From Pseudoscleropodium purum (Eukaryota > Streptophyta > Bryopsida > Hypnales > Brachytheciaceae), in NCBI GenBank assembly GCA_963969395.1, contig OZ017797.1, positions 25,854,001 through 25,918,000 on the forward strand: a stretch of 64,000 nt of DNA, given 5' to 3'. Every line of letters starts with the position of its first letter. Positions within the stretch are counted from its first letter, which is position 1. Below are positions 10,510 through 24,560 of the stretch, piece after piece. Below the pieces are notes generated by a model. It had not been told where the DNA came from, ran no database searches, and saw only the letters and a program-made list of their open reading frames with translations. Position numbers and translations under genes: made by a program.

Positions 10510-13500
10510 AAGGTGCTTGATTTGAAGAAGCGACTTCATTAAAATATCAACCCATGTATTTGAAGTGGGAGTGAATTCTAAATATAAGACTTGAGAGTCA
10601 AATTTCTCATGAATAAAGTGAAACTTGATGTCAATATGTTTAGAGTGTTTGTAATATTTTGGATTTTTGGCAACGTTGATGCAAGATTGATTATCCTAGA
10701 AAATTGTGTTGAATAATTGAATGTAATATCTTAATTTTGCTAATAAGGCTTGAAGCCATAGCAATTCTTTGGTAGTTGTAGACATTTAAATTTCCAAGCA
10801 AATTGTCTTTTGACTTCTTGTGTTCTTTTGTACTAGCTTTGTCATTTCAATTTGGTTTTAAAGGACAATGGACTAAATAATTTCTTCAATGTAAAAGGAA
10901 TTTACAATAGATTCTAAAAAGAGGAAATGGACAAGGTATGTAGAGAAACTAAATAGCCTTCATATATTTTTGAATCAGATTACGTGAGTTGTTTTTTTAT
11001 CTTTTGGTAGCTATATAGCTAGGCAAGTGGACTTTAGTAGAGAGTTCATATCAAAGTCAAAATTTACGTATATAGCTTCTTGACGATCTTGTAATAGTGT
11101 ACTCTTTCAATGTAAAAGTCTATTTTTAAAATTACAATTGTGAAATTGTGTGAAGCTAGTTGCATGTGTGATGTGTGTGTACTATGGAACTGTGTGTATA
11201 TGAGTTGGAAATCTGGAATTCTCATTGATAGTTTTTAAAACGCCAATTACTTGTTATGCCACTAGCCTATGAATGGTCTAGAAGAGCATCTTTTTAAGTT
11301 GACCGCTTGCAAGTAAATTGGCATATTGACTTAGCAAATCAATTTGTCAATTTTGCAAATGGCTAAGTCCAGGAGGGACTTAGGAATGAATTTGCTTGGT
11401 TGATGATTGAGGTAGGTGAGTGGACTTGTCAAATTGTTGTGCACGACAAACATAAGTCAATATAGTTGTGGGGTGATTGAAGGAGAAATCAAAGTAACTT
11501 AAAGATGTTATGATGACCAAGAAGGTTTTGAAATCAAATTGCTAGATAGACAAAAGAGTCAAGCAAATCAATAAGTGGAGATGGTATAGAAGATAAGTCA
11601 TGACTTTTTTAATTGTTGTTGTTATGAATAGTTATTTTGTAATTTTGAAATGGCCATTTTTTGCATTTTGCATGCATATGGTAGAACCATTATTCAATTT
11701 TGTAGAAATTTATGTAGCAATTAGTCGGTTGTATGATTGTAGTAGATTGACATATTTGGGCAAATTGTATGCATATGGTATAAATTAGCCAATATTGTTT
11801 CAATACTAGGCAAAGTCGAACATAAGAAACAACTTGTTGGTACAAATTAAGTGGCTAAGTAGGAAGTAGATGTTAATTTGTTAATTCATAAATTCACATT
11901 ACTTGATGTTGAGGTAATTTATTTTTTAGGCAAATAGACTTGTGGCTTGGGAAGTAACATGCTACAATCTACTCACAAGCAATTACTCATGGACCAATAG
12001 AATGATAGAATTTTTGATATTTAGTTTGAAGTGTTTAATCTAAGCTTGGAATTAGAATTTGAGATGAATTAATGTTTGGCTTATGGTTGTAAGGATGTTT
12101 GAATTGGGCTATAGGTATGTGGGAAAAAATAACAAATAAATACACTTTAAATCCTATTCTACTTGAAAATTGACCCTGATTACTTAAACAGACAAACGAA
12201 TTGAGCTTTTCCCCAAAAGAACCTCTATACTAGTATCTTGGGTTTTATCCTAGGGTAGGAAAAATCCAACTTATAGTGACGATTGCTACAACAATGTATT
12301 TGGCTTCTATGGATGACAAAGCAACTAAAACTTGCTTTTTGCTTTGTCAAGATATCAAATTTTCATTGAATTGAAAGAGATAACTAAAAGTAGATTTACG
12401 AGTATTAACATTACCAGTCCAATCAGCATTAGACTAGCCAAAAAGGATATAACCAAAACTTGTGGAAGAGGAATAGTAGTAAAATAAACCCCAAATACAT
12501 GTATGTTTCAAATAGAAAAATATTTGTTTTAATGTTGTCCAATGACGAGGTCCTAAATTAGCCATAAACTAAGCCAAATGATTTATTACAAAGGCAAGAT
12601 CAAATCTGTAGCAAATAACAAGCCATTGTAAATAGCCTATAGCTTAAGCATATGGGATAGATGCCATAAGAGATACTTCTTGAATGTGAGAAAAGCAAAT
12701 GCCAACTTCAAGTGGGGTTGAAATTGAGTTACTATTGGTCATATTAAATTTAACTAGGAGATCAGTAATATACTTGTCCTAGGACAAGATAGTGGTTTTC
12801 GTTGTGTAATCTTGACGCACTTGAATGCCTAATAGATATTCCATGTCATTATTGTCAGTCATAGAAAATCAATGAGAGAAAATGGCTTTATGAGTGGATA
12901 AATATTTGAGGTTGTTAGATGAGAATGAGGTCGTTAATATAAAGGCTAAGAAAAAGAAAAGAAGAATGAGTGGCCTTGAAGTACACATTGGTGTCAGATT
13001 TACACTTGAAAAAACCTTGATTGAGAAGGAATTTGTCAAATAATTTATACCAAACGTGGGGAACTTGTTTTAGTCCATATAAAGACTTGTGCAACCAACA
13101 CACTTTGGCTTCACAATTAGGAGCAATAAATCCTTCTGGTTGAAAAATATAAATTTCTTCTTTTAAAATACCGTTGAGGAAAGCCATTGTAATGTCCATT
13201 TGGTGGGCATACAAGTCATGGAGTGTTGTAAAGGCAAGGGGTAGTAGTAAAGAGGTCATTTTTATGACTAGAAAAAAGGTTTCTCTATAGCCAATACCCT
13301 CTTTTGAGAAAATTCACATGCAACAAAGCGGGCTTTGTAGCATGCTAGTGTGCCATTAGCATGGTACTTGCAGTAAAACAAGAACTTAGAACTCACTATG
13401 GAGCAATTGGGAGGTCGATCAACCAATGTTCAAGTTTTATTGGTCATGAGAGAATCATATTCTTTTTGCATGGCTTCACACTAATGAGTAGCATTAGGTC

Positions 13501-15340
13501 CAGAGAAGGTAGCTTGTATAGAAGTGGGCTCAATAACTTGAGTTGAAAAAGCTTAAGCAAATAGACTTTCATCATAAAACTTAGAAGATCACCAATGCCT
13601 TTTATTAGTGTGACTAGAGCTTCAGAGAGGAGATTGATTGGACTGATCTTGGTGCTTATGAGATTGTTGATGTACAAAAAAGGATGGTGGAAAGGCAATT
13701 GATAAGTTTAGGGAATCAAGAGAAGGTAGGGTCTCCAATGAATCTTGGGTCAAATTATCCTATTTCAAGTCAATTGGAGGATTTATTGGTAGGGTGTTGT
13801 TAAGCACCGGGAATATTGAAGGAATAATATATAAGCCTCCATGATTGACAAACCAAGATGGTGAACTATTGTTGTCAAGAATAGTTGACACAATAGTATG
13901 TAACAAAGAATCTTTTGAAAAAGAAACATCACAACTAGTGAAAAGTTTCTTTGTAGCAAGATTATAGAGTCAATAACCTTTAATTTCCTTAGTGACAACT
14001 TAGCCAATAAAAATGTACTTAATTGTTTCTGAATTCAATTTCTTGCACTATTCATCTAGAACATAGGCATAAGTTGAGCACCCAAATATGTGAAGATTAC
14101 TAAGGTCAAGCTTGAAGCTGGTTCAAAGTTTATAGGGTGTGATATTTGTTAAGGTTGAGGTGAAGGAATAGTTTTGTAAGCAATAAGCTATAGCAACAGC
14201 TTTAGCCCCCCAAAAGGTATTGAGTTGAGCAACTTTAAGCATGCTACGGGTAGACTCAACCAAAGTGCAATTTTTATGTTTGGAAATCCCATTTTGAGCC
14301 GGATTATAAGGATTGGTTAGTTGGTGTTGAATGCCTTGATCTAGGCAAAAATGGTTAAAGACTTGTGATGTGAATTCATCCCTATTATTATTATTAGAAT
14401 ACAAGATAAGAATCTTTTGATTATTAAAATGGTTTTTGACTAGTGATTTATAAGCTTGAAAATGTAACAAAATTGTTGATTTTCTAGATAAGAAATATAT
14501 ATAGGTGAACCTCGAAAAGTCATCAATAAATAAAACAAAGTAAAGAGCACCATAAAGTGAAGGTATTCTCATTGGTCTACAAAAGTCTATATGAATCAAG
14601 GCTAGTGGTACTATGATTCATGTAGTAAGATTTTTCAAACAAAAGTTTTTAGCTTGTTTGCCAAAAATATAGCCCTCATATAAAGGTAAATTTGATTTTA
14701 GTGAAGGTAATCTAGTTATGAGATCATGGATTTATGGGTCTTCATGAAAATCAAGGTGCGAATATTTAGATGACTCAGATGATAATGCCATTTAAGAGTC
14801 AAAATTTGACTTTGTTAAAGTATTAGTCAGATAATTTGAATCTATTGGTAGAAAATCAGTGCCAAGAGAGAATAAATTTTCTTCTTTAGGAATGTACAAT
14901 TGCATGTGCTGATTTGAAGTGGGGGATTGTGTTTTCATAATACATTTAGTTTGGATGAATGTGATAACAATAGTCCCTATATTTTTTATTTGACTTAGTG
15001 AAAGTAATTTTTTAGCAAGTCCAAGTACATATAATATATATGGAATAAGTAAATTTGGCCCAATTGGTACTTGTAAAAGTACAAAATCATATCTATGAAT
15101 ACAGTACAAGCTATTGTCGCCTAGAAGGATTATTTTTAGAATATCAAGAATTTGATAATCTCGAAATAAGTCTTTTTTGTAGAGACATGTGGTGGTTGGC
15201 ACTTGAGTTGAAATACCAATATGCAAAATTGATTGAATTATCAAATGTGGTGGAGAAAAGATAAGCTGGTGTATCGACAAAGGAAGCATTATTTGATTGG
15301 TGCCTCTTCCTTGCTTGGCCATGCTTTTTCTTGTAGCAAT
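10510..15340 (-). pseudogene. pol: copia pol relic: protease, integrase, RT, RNase H
   Basis: Polyprotein relic whose domains lie in copia order on the minus strand. The protease active site near 15270 reads N-S-S-A where copia has D-S/T-G-A. A gag-pre-integrase segment follows (about 14800-15050, GLAKKLLSLSQI). The integrase core is at 14123-14599: the first Asp is kept (HIDFC), the second is changed in YSNNNNRDEF, and the Glu region reads ISKHKN. RT is at about 12780-13440, with AFLNG, SLYGLKQ and a catalytic box YIND instead of YVDD. RNase H is in two pieces (about 12278-12460, with ADWTGN and LSSIEAKY; 10510-10776, with DNQSCINVAKNP), separated by the 10777-12273 insertion. There are numerous stops, mostly TAG or TGA. 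With the Asp-to-Asn changes in protease, integrase and RT the protein cannot have worked. Confidence 0.9.
10777..12273. mobile_element. 1.5-kb non-coding insertion inside copia RNase H
   Basis: The plus-strand ends are TGTAGACATT at the left and CCAACTTA at the right, with TAGT on both sides (10773-10776 and 12274-12277). Deleting the insert and one TAGT joins the two halves of RNase H in frame (VAIV then TTKELLW), so these borders are well supported. TG...TA ends suggest an LTR-derived piece (a solo LTR or short non-autonomous element whose CA became TA). A weak inverted match between the ends (TATAAGTT..GGATTTTTCC) also allows a DNA transposon. No coding region is seen. Confidence 0.7.
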
Positions 15341-15904
15341 TAGTTGATTTATGCCCTTAGATCCTACAATAGTGGCATTTGAATAATAGCCTCTTGAGCA
15401 AATGAGATAGGATTTGGATGAGTAAACTTTTGTCCTAGCAAACTCTTTCTAAGTTGTGAACAAAAACTCTATTTATTGTTTCTCAATTTACATGTGGATG
15501 GCTTAATAAACTTTCCCTATACATAAAATGCACTAGGTTCATAATGTGCAATTTTGGAAGTGTTAGTTACATGTTATTGAAGGATATTTGAAAGTAGATT
15601 TGAGAATGAGAGATCTGTAATAGTTACCACTTTGGATTGTAATAAAAGCATTCCACGTTTAGAAGTACTCCCAACAAAAGATTAACTTGTTGTAGATATG
15701 TAAAGGTACATCCGGCTATAGCTGCTTTTTGCAATAAAGATTGCTAGGTTTCTAAGAATTTGACATCTTTAGATTCAGACATTTGTAGATGGCATAACTA
15801 CTTATGAAGATGAATTTGGTTGACTTTATTGGATCTTTTGTATAATTGTTTGATGTGCTCCTAAACTTCTTTGGAAGTTTCTAAGTGACAGAGCGAGATT
15901 AATT
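15340..15904 (-). pseudogene. gag: copia gag relic, C-terminal part
   Basis: The minus-strand frame carries LETSKEV, EHIKQLYKRSNKVNQIHLHK and LCHLQMSESKDVK, the UBN2-type capsid region of copia gag. Near 15330-15375 a zinc knuckle reads C-x2-C-x4-H-x4-C (CHYCRI, stop, GHKSTNC), interrupted by one stop. Several TAG/TGA stops are present. It is separated from the N-terminal part at 24348-24560 by CACTA-2. Confidence 0.85.
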
Positions 15905-16603
15905 TACTATAAGAAATCCACATTTTTTATTACATCAGAATGGTCAGATTGTAAACGTGGCATATTTTTGCAAACAAGAAGACGTCAAAGATTTAGAAGC
16001 AATGGGTGGCAGAATTGGAGTAGATATCGCAATGGATGTGTGCATATCAATGACTCAATGAGAAACAATGCTATATTAGGAAAAACAAGTATGTTCAGTG
16101 AGACATCCAATAAAATATCAGCATATTTTTTGTGATGTTCACAAAAACATGACAGTGCCCTATCAACAAGGATTTATAGTTTGACTATAGGTAAATTTGT
16201 AGAAGTTATTTGGGGTTGAAGTAAAATACTAACCAAAGTTGAAAAAAATAAAGTAGGGGCAACTACATGGTAGTTTTTTGTAGAAAAAAAAAAATGGTAC
16301 TTGATGTGGTCTCCAAAGAGGATGACATCAACATACTTTGGCACCATTTGAGAATTAAATTTTTTTTTGACATTGTCTAAAACGTCAACTAAGACATCAA
16401 GATGTTTTTTAGATGTCAATTAAGACATTAGCTTAAACATCAAGATGTTTTTGAGACATTAATTAAGATGTCAACTAAGATGCTCAAATGTTTTTTTACA
16501 TTAACTAAAATAAAGTCATGTTTTTGAAGATACTCATGTCTAAAATTATATTTTTTATACAACTTCAAAGTTTTATATATCCCATATGGTTTGTCTTCCC
16601 TCA

Positions 16604-19600
16604 TGTGAGCCCCGAGGATGTCACCTGGAATGCAGGGTCTACTTTTTTAAATTTGTATTCATTTCTATGAGCGAATTATGGTTAAAACGACCATTTAAGT
16701 GACTTTACAAGAAATTGGGATAAAATCATAAGTGATAGGGTTAACACCCCAAGGGCATTGAAAATGCTCCAAACATGCTCTTTGTGAATTTTAAGTATTT
16801 ACAAAAGATGTTTAAGTATCAGATTATGGATTGGGAGCAATCCCAATTTTGATCAACACTCAAGGAAAAAACACTCAATTAGATGCTATATGAAATTTTG
16901 ACAATTGAAGGCGCATGTGATAAAGATTAGCTAAAATTAGTAGAATTGGAGTCACTCTAGCTTTCCTAGTAACTTAGAAGCTCATAGTAAGAGATTAGGT
17001 AAAATCATGATTAAAAGTGAAAAGTGAGGAATAGCCATTATGTATGACCTTACAGATCAAAGTCCACGAAAGCTACAAGTAGGCAATCACTACAAGAAGA
17101 AAGGTGTTTCTAACTTAAAAACATGCTAGGAGTATAATGGTGAAGCCAAATTGTCAAGATTCCCTAGAACAGTAATGATTCTTTTTTGAAAGAATTAAAA
17201 TCAAGGAGAATAAATTCTTCTTCTTAGGAACAATGCAAGTTGGAACGAGAAATTTGTACGAAGTATTTGGGGACTTTTTAGAAGTTACTCAAAAAATTTC
17301 ATAGTTTTTTGAATTATTGAACATGACTCTATGGGAAGTCAACGAAAGTCACCAAAATTGGAAAAATTCATAAAAATTCATTTAGTGATGGTAAAATCCC
17401 ATTAAAAATTAGAATAGTGTGTTTTAGTCTAAATAAGAGCCTAATCAAGTTTCATGATATTTCGACAATGGTAACTGCTTGAACCGGCGGCGCTAACAGA
17501 TTTTAATAGAATTCTAAGAATATTCTACAATTGACTAGTGAACCATGATCATATAGAAGCCAAATTGGATCATCTTCGATTCTTTTCTTATATTTTTGGA
17601 CCTTCCAAACAACCCTGGCTAGTCAAAATCATTAGGGGTAGAATAAGGCCTCCTAGAGGCCTCGATACTAGTGCTTAGTAAAAATGTTGCTTGATGAACA
17701 TCTCTAGGATGTCCATGTGAGAGAGAGGACCATGCCATGTGTACGATGATCTACCATGTGTCTAAACAGGATTTTAGAGCAAACTTTGCAAACTTGAACT
17801 CAGTTGCAAAAATTGAATCTGTAAAATGGTCACGAAACAAAAAGATTCAAGTCAATCTTCAATCTAGCTTCATGTGAAATTTTGATGAAGAATTCCTAAT
17901 GAAGAATTGGATCAAGACACAAGTTGGGTCAAATTCTGAAAGGCATCTTTAGGTATCAATCCATGAAGGTCGTTGCTACCAAGATTGACTATTTGGACAA
18001 GGTCTTTCCTATGCATTGTAAAAAGTGGAAAGGTACCATTGCTACTAAACCGATTGTTCGTTAGATTTACATTAGTGAGATTCTTGAAGTCCGAAATTTT
18101 GTTAGAGACACCATTGTCGTAAAGATCCCTCCAAAAATATTGATCAAGAGCAAAAATTTGGAATAGGTGAGATTTTCATCAATAAAATATTTCAGCCTGA
18201 AATGGAATTCCAGACCAACCATATTGTTCTTGAAAATTTTATACACCAACAAGGAATTTGACAACTAAATATATAAATATTTTAATTAGAGATGTGCCAT
18301 GTATCCCCTTCAATCACATTTATAAGTTGGACTATTGGAATCTATCAAAAATCCAAATCTTACAAGTTGTACAAGTTAGGCATAGATTTTAATGTGTCGG
18401 AAAGAGTTCCAATAGGATTACAGTTTTTTGTCATCTTTTTGCAGTACAATGTCCATGTACAAGCAACTATTGCTGCCAATGATCATGGCAGTGAACAAGA
18501 GTATCGAGGAATGGATATTCTCCTAAACCCCACACCTTTAATACAATTAACACCCTTAAACATCCTTACTGAGTATAGTAGAGATGAATGAATTAGTAAA
18601 GACTCACAATATAAATCTAGTCGTCTTTTTGTCATGCATACAATTATTTCCAAAATGAGGTGTTGATCGAAGAATTGATATCACCTTATTAGTATTACAA
18701 ACAACATACGCATTTCCATGAGATGTGTTACAAGTATGATTCGTTCAGTTGATGATCAAGGCGTTCTCCTATGGATCAAGGTTATTGTTTATGAATGTCA
18801 TTGTTAGTTTATTAGTATACTAATTGATTCACCTCCCCACCTTATTCTATGACATTGGTACTTTCCAGAGGCAAAAATCTATAACAATCGAGTTTAGGCA
18901 AAATTGGCGATTAATTCTGTCAATTGGTGCAGATCTTTGATCGATCCCATTGTTTATTCCTACGCCTCCCTCCAAATGTGTGCATGATGAAGGAAGAAGA
19001 TGATGGATGAGTTCCTTCAATGAAGATAGTACACGAATTTGAACAAAAATTAAGATCCACTTTTCCCAAATTCCATAATTAAAACAAATGCAACCTTCAA
19101 CTTTTTAGAAAGCTTCTTAGAAATTTATTATTCTAGTACTCAAAACTAAATGATCTCAACTTGAAGTGAAGAAGATGTTATGTTGTTTGTGGAAATATTT
19201 TTATTTTGATTACTCACCTAGTGGTATATCACATGATTTGAGGATCAACTCACATTGTGGTTGAACGAGAAGTTTTGTTTGTGGCTTTATGGTTTATTGT
19301 TAGAAGTCATTATTGTTTGTACCAATATTCAAAAGCTCAACATCGATGGAATCTAATTCAACTGAAATCATTGTACAGAGAACTCCCTACATGGAAACTT
19401 GGCTGTCATACAAGCACATCTAGCTTAAAGTAGATATCCATGAACTAGTTGTGGCGATTATATTAACCAAATTGTGTTTGAGCTGCCATTTAAAATTTAT
19501 CAAGCCCTCTTGTGATCTACAAAATATTGCTAAATCTTTTTCAAGCTTGAGCTTGCTTGTTAGATTCAAAATCAGTTTGCAAAATCCAAAGCATTTGAAA

Positions 19601-21200
19601 CTTAACTAATTCATCGAAAGAATTTTTTTTGCAATACATAAGTCTGAGGTAAAAGAAATTGCTCTTTGCATTTTTGAATTGGCGAGCATTGTGATCAACT
19701 ATCAACTTACAGTAATGGTGCCAAATCAAGAAGCCAAACAGTCATGCAATTATTATTGATCGGGCAGAACATTTGAACTTTCCACGTCCACTACTAGATG
19801 GGTGCCAAACTAAACGATCGTAGATGTCCATTGTATTTTTAGTTAGCCCATATCCAATCTTGTTGCTATCATTCTTTGAAAAGGAAGCAACCTTCTATAG
19901 GCCTCCTTTTGCTCCTAATGTAGCAGAAATCACAAACTCTAAAAGTTATTTTTTTCACCTTTTTCATTAAGTTGGGAAACACTATCTTTTGTAAGCTTTT
20001 TGACTTAGAAGTTGGGTGTGAAAGAGTCCCTAGGCTAAAAAGGGTCTTTTGAAGCCAATGGTGCAATCCGTTTTTTATTTGGATTTTTTCTCCAAAAGTT
20101 GTAGGATGTTCAATTGTAGGGTAGAATTAGGCGTAGTAATTATGGATTTTAGTGAATTTTAGTTTATTTAGGTAGTTTTAGCGTAAAAGGAGGTAAGTGG
20201 GAGCCCTGGAAACGTATAAAAGGGCTCCTACCAACTCCATTTGCATCCCTTTTATTTTTTTTGTGTCCTTGGTTGCTCGAGACCAAATCTCTTCGGTGGT
20301 TTGAGACCTACGAATACAAAGTATTCATTTTTCATTTTGTTATAGGCCATATGCAGCCACGTTATCAAGAGAGTTTGGTGATTACCATAATTCTCTGTTT
20401 TCATTATAATTTGAGACTTCTTTGTGAGTCCATTCTCATTTATGTTTTTAAGCTCATTTTAAAGGACGTGGGGGTCCTTTTGAACACTGCTAATCTTCAT
20501 GTTTTGATGTCTTATGAGTTTGGTACTAATCCAAAGTTGTGAATCATTTGAGTGACGTCATACACTATCATTCTCTACCAAAATCCTTATGTGGAATTTC
20601 ACGACGTTGTTGTAGAAAATTCTATGTGGAAGTGTACTTAAACAAATACACGGTCCACGTATTGTTTGCAGAGGTTTGGGTGAGATCTAAACTTCCAAGT
20701 TTTTGTTACATATATCTTGCCATAATTGTGGGGGAAATGTAGCCTGTAAGGTGAAGCTTCGCTTCTAGGCGGGACTTCCCAAAAGTCCACAAAATTCCTT
20801 GTTGTTGGGTTTGGAGTATAATTCCTTTCGTACTAATTTTTCCATTTAGGAAATAATCCTTGGATAGACTATGCTTTTTAAAATTCCGATTGACTTTTGT
20901 CTAATGGGTCCTCAATAGGAAACCCAAAGGCAAGCAACAGCCTCTGTTTTTTAAGAAGCACCAGTATCGAACCAATGACAAGTCAAGGCCAAGAAAGGGT
21001 TGCCTTATGGCTAGCAACCAAGACAATCAGAACACAACCATTGTAACTTATAGGGCGACTGCCCCAACTGACGGTGCTCAGTCAACCCGCATGGTAACAA
21101 ACCAACCGGTTCCATTATTCACATACATCAAATCGGGAGGATGCCACATGGCCCCGAAATTTAAATTTTTTAAATTTTTTAAAATTTTTTTGTTTTAAAG
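16604..21200 (+). other. Retroelement LTR-like and gag-leader-like sequence within CACTA-2
   Basis: At 16604 TGTGAGCCCCGAGGATGTCA resembles the start of a long plant LTR. Around 17200-17650 the sequence resembles 33830-34650. At 20213-20232 GTATAAAAGGGCTC is a TATA-like box, and 20455-20487 (GGACGTGGGGGTCCTTTT) matches 35050-35080, so this looks like the same LTR family as the inverted repeat at 31840-36010. Near 20955 AGTATCGAACC resembles a tRNA-type primer site. A frame at 21007-21198 starts with MASNQDNQNTTIVTYRAT, which could be a gag N-terminus. All of it is decayed, and the borders of this inner element are not found. The rest of the interior (21200-23600) shows no recognisable gene. 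Confidence 0.4.
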
Positions 21201-23626
21201 CCTGAGTAAGGATTGGCTCATAAGCAAAAATCTGAATTTATCAATGAGCCAGAGGAACCTAGATCAGAGTGAGAGAGCTTTCAAAGAACCAACTTATTAT
21301 CAAAAAATTCGAATTCATCAAAGGATCCAGAGAGGCCAAATTAGAGTGAGGCAGAGAGAGAGAGTAATAGATTACCTCATAAGTAAAAAATCTGAATTTT
21401 TCAAGAAGCCATAGTAAGCTAGATCAGAGTGAGGGAGTCATCCAGAAACCAGTTTATTAATAAAAATCCGAATTCATCTAAAGAGTCCAGAGGAAGCCAA
21501 ATCAAAGTAAGAGAGAGGCAGCAGTGAGGAATTCATTAACAAATAAAAATCTGAATTTATTAAGAAAACCCCCAAAGGGAGCTGAACAGGGCATATCAAC
21601 TCTCTGCCTGTTGTGGTGGTACAGAGCTAGAAAGAGGTCAGCCCCCTGGTCAAACCGCATTGACCAAGCTATTGAAGAACTCCAGAGTGTCGTTCTTTCC
21701 TGCCAAACTACAGACTGCATTTGGATACTGAATCTCTTTTGCAAAAAAATTGAAGACAGAATGTGAAACTCAGTCACAGGCTCTCAAAACAAACTCGATT
21801 GCAATAGAAGTAGATAGGTTAGAAGATCACTTAAGTAGTGAGAGAAGGAAGGGTTGCCACTAGTTGTAGAAAATTCAATAAAAATAAAATAATAGATTGA
21901 CTTTTTTGCATAGTTTAGCGTGGAAATTGAAGTCAATTCATAAAAAATCAAATAAAGAATCAATTGATTTGAGAAGGGTTCTAGAGATTAGCTAAATTAG
22001 AGAAAAGTTAGGAAGGCTTAGTTGGAACAAAATTGACTTCAAAATACGTTAGCAAAAATATTTAAAAGGATGGAATTTTCGAAGATTTGATGTAGAGAAT
22101 TAGGACCTTCAAAAGAAAAGGGAAAAAACTAGAATGAAACAAAGGAAAATCACATTAAAAATCCAACTTGGAACAAGGAAGAAAGCTTGGAGGGGAAGAC
22201 GTGACCATCTTAAATCTAAATACCAAGAATCAAAAATACATGGACAAGGAAAGGAACGTATGAACAAGCCATGGAATCGGAACTGCAAACCAAAGGGGAG
22301 GGGATTAACGAGATGGAGGTTAGTACCTAAAACCCACCTTTCATTATATTTTACCTTCCATTAGAATTTCAATTTCCTTAGCAATTAGGGCCGTGGTTAG
22401 GAAATAGAATCAGACTTTGGCATTATTTAGAAAGTAGAAGTAAAAGTTAGAATCAAATAGATAATTTTATTAGCTTTCCAACCGTGGGTCACACATAAAA
22501 ACCCGAAAATTATTATAGAAGTTACGAAGAAATTGAAATTAACAAAAATAGGATGAAATTATAAGTGTTCATCCAAAAAGAATATTTTGTAGGAATCTCT
22601 AAATCCAAAATAGAATCAATTCCTAAAACAAAAGTAGAAATCAAAGAAGGTCAAAGTAGTAGGTCAAATTTAAAACTTCAAAAGTAAGCAAAAATTACTT
22701 AAAGATTTTGGGTTAACTAGTCAACGATAAAAATTCTTTCATGAATAACATTTTACAAGAAGTAAAAGTGAATTTACACTTTCAACTTCATATGATAAAC
22801 TAATAATTTACCAAAATAACTTCGAATTAATCAATTAGCTAAAGGTCGAAAAGGAATGGTGAAATCAACAAGTATATAAATCCCAACTAATTTACTAAAA
22901 ATTATCTAAGTATCATGATAGATAAAAATGAAATAAAAAAAAGAAAAAGAAAAGATGAAAAAAAAGAAAAGAATAAGAATAAAAACATAAATTTTAGAAG
23001 TAGGACTAATTATATGAAAAATAGTTGGAGAATTAAGGGAAAAGTCATTAGGAATTTTGGACAAAATACACAACCAATAAGAATTGACCAAGAATACTTC
23101 AAATAGAGTAAGGAATTATTAGCATAGGAAAGTATTGAAAAAACATTAAAATTCATAAGGTAGAATTAGAGAGTATTTTGAAAATAGAACCTTTTGAAAT
23201 TACTGCTCAATCTTTATAAACATTCTCAAGTTTGGGCCTAAAAGCTTTTTAGTTCATTAAAGGAAATTCAAAAGATAGCCACTTAGTTTGACCCAACCCC
23301 TTAAAGCCTACATTGATAAGAAAATTACATTCAAAAGTTCACCCAAAAACCTCAATCTATTTTGGTAGTTAGGAATAGCTTAATTTTTTACAACTCTTTA
23401 TTAGGAACAAAAGTAGAATTTAGTAAAAAAGCTCCATTGCTTGAAAGGCAGCTTATTTACTACAAACCATTTACCCATAGATTTGAATTGATAGTTATAG
23501 AACTTGGTTGTGTTTGTCAGAATTTGAGGGTGGAGTTCCAAACACTCACACCTCCTACTACCCATTTGTATAAAAAGTCTTGTTTTTTCACATCAATATA
23601 TTCACAATAATTGACTTTTCGAGCCA

Positions 23627-23658
23627 AATATGATATATTGTATATGATATATTGTATA

Positions 23659-23702
<44 letters not shown>
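23627..23702. repeat. AT-rich microsatellite
   Basis: Three copies of GATATATTGTAT-type sequence lead into about 40 bases of uninterrupted AT dinucleotides (about 23660-23700). Confidence 0.9.
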
Positions 23703-23703
<1 letters not shown>

Positions 23704-24347
23704 GTACAACATACAATGTATTGTGTTTATTGTACAATGTATTTTTGTATGGTGTATTGTATATATTGTAGAATATATGGCATATTTTGTATGGTATGTA
23801 TATGTTTAAGTTGACATCACAAAATGTGTAAACATTTAAGTTGATGTCTCAAAAAACTAAGACATATTCATTAAGCATGTCCAAGAAGATGTTATTTGTG
23901 ACATTTTCATGTCTTTGTAGACATGCCATAACACATGGTGAATGCTATATGATGTTCAAATAAATTATTCTCATGTTACTATTGACATCTAAAAAAACAT
24001 AAGCACGTTACAACAAACAACCAAATTGACAAGACCTAGGACCCAATGCACTAATGACATTGGCAAATGCATAAATGAAAAAGTTACTGATGTAGCATTG
24101 CTTGCCCTATTGGTACTGACATGGAGGCTAGATGGCAAATTTTCATGACCTTCAAAGACCATGTTTTCTATGACATCCTCCAAAATTTCCTTAAAATTAG
24201 ACCATGTCCTTAAAAATTTTCTATGTTTTTGGCATGTCCAACTTGAAGCATTTTTTGAAAACATCCTTGTTAACATGGCTAATGTCCAAATTGACATACT
24301 TACTATATTTTTCTACTTGTTACAAGAAATGCAGGTTTCTTATAGTA

Positions 24348-24560
24348 GTTGTTTTTCACCAAAATGTAGTAGAATATTAAATCTCACTTTTGAGTCCTTC
24401 AATTTCTAAGTTGAGAGACCACTGACATCGGACGGAGGAGGTGCAACCTTAGTACCGTCAACAATAGTCTACAATTCAGGTAGGGCAAGAAGTATTTCAA
24501 GCTTAATGCTCCATGTTGCATAATTAGTTAATTACTAATAGTTAATTGTAGGATATAATA
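24348..24560 (-). pseudogene. gag: copia gag relic, N-terminal part
   Basis: The minus-strand frame reads NYATWSIKLEILLALPEL, stop, TIVDGT, matching the start of copia gag (N-Y-x2-W at the front, L-W-x2-V-D-G later; the Trp position is a TAG here). It continues with KDSKVRFNILLHFGEKQ up to the CACTA-2 insertion point at 24347. It lies about 490 bases from the 5' LTR, the expected place for gag. Confidence 0.85.

Larger units (their letters stand above)
15905..24347. mobile_element. Second CACTA-like element (CACTA-2) inside copia gag
   Basis: The ends are TACTATAAGAAATCCACATT at 15905 and, in reverse complement, TACTATAAGAAACCTGCATT at 24347, consistent with CACTATAAGAA ends that have each lost the first C to T. 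Flanking triplets are ATT (left) and GTT (right), near-matching 3-bp duplications. Deleting 15905-24347 plus one triplet joins the gag frame without a shift between EKQ and LISL. Subterminal regions (16380-16560 and 23790-24250) share repeats of AAGATGTCAACTAAGACATC type in inverted orientation. At 8443 bp the size fits a CACTA element, but no transposase is recognisable; the interior is mostly decayed retroelement-like sequence. Confidence 0.8.

Noticed and set aside
16174..16419. copia gag frame next to the CACTA-2 left end
   Set aside because: The sequence belongs to the subterminal repeats of CACTA-2; gag resumes only outside 15905.
17087..17110. CACTACAAGAAGAAAGG as the left end of CACTA-2
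   Set aside because: It resembles a CACTA terminus, but 15905 has the better inverted match to 24347 and alone restores the gag frame.
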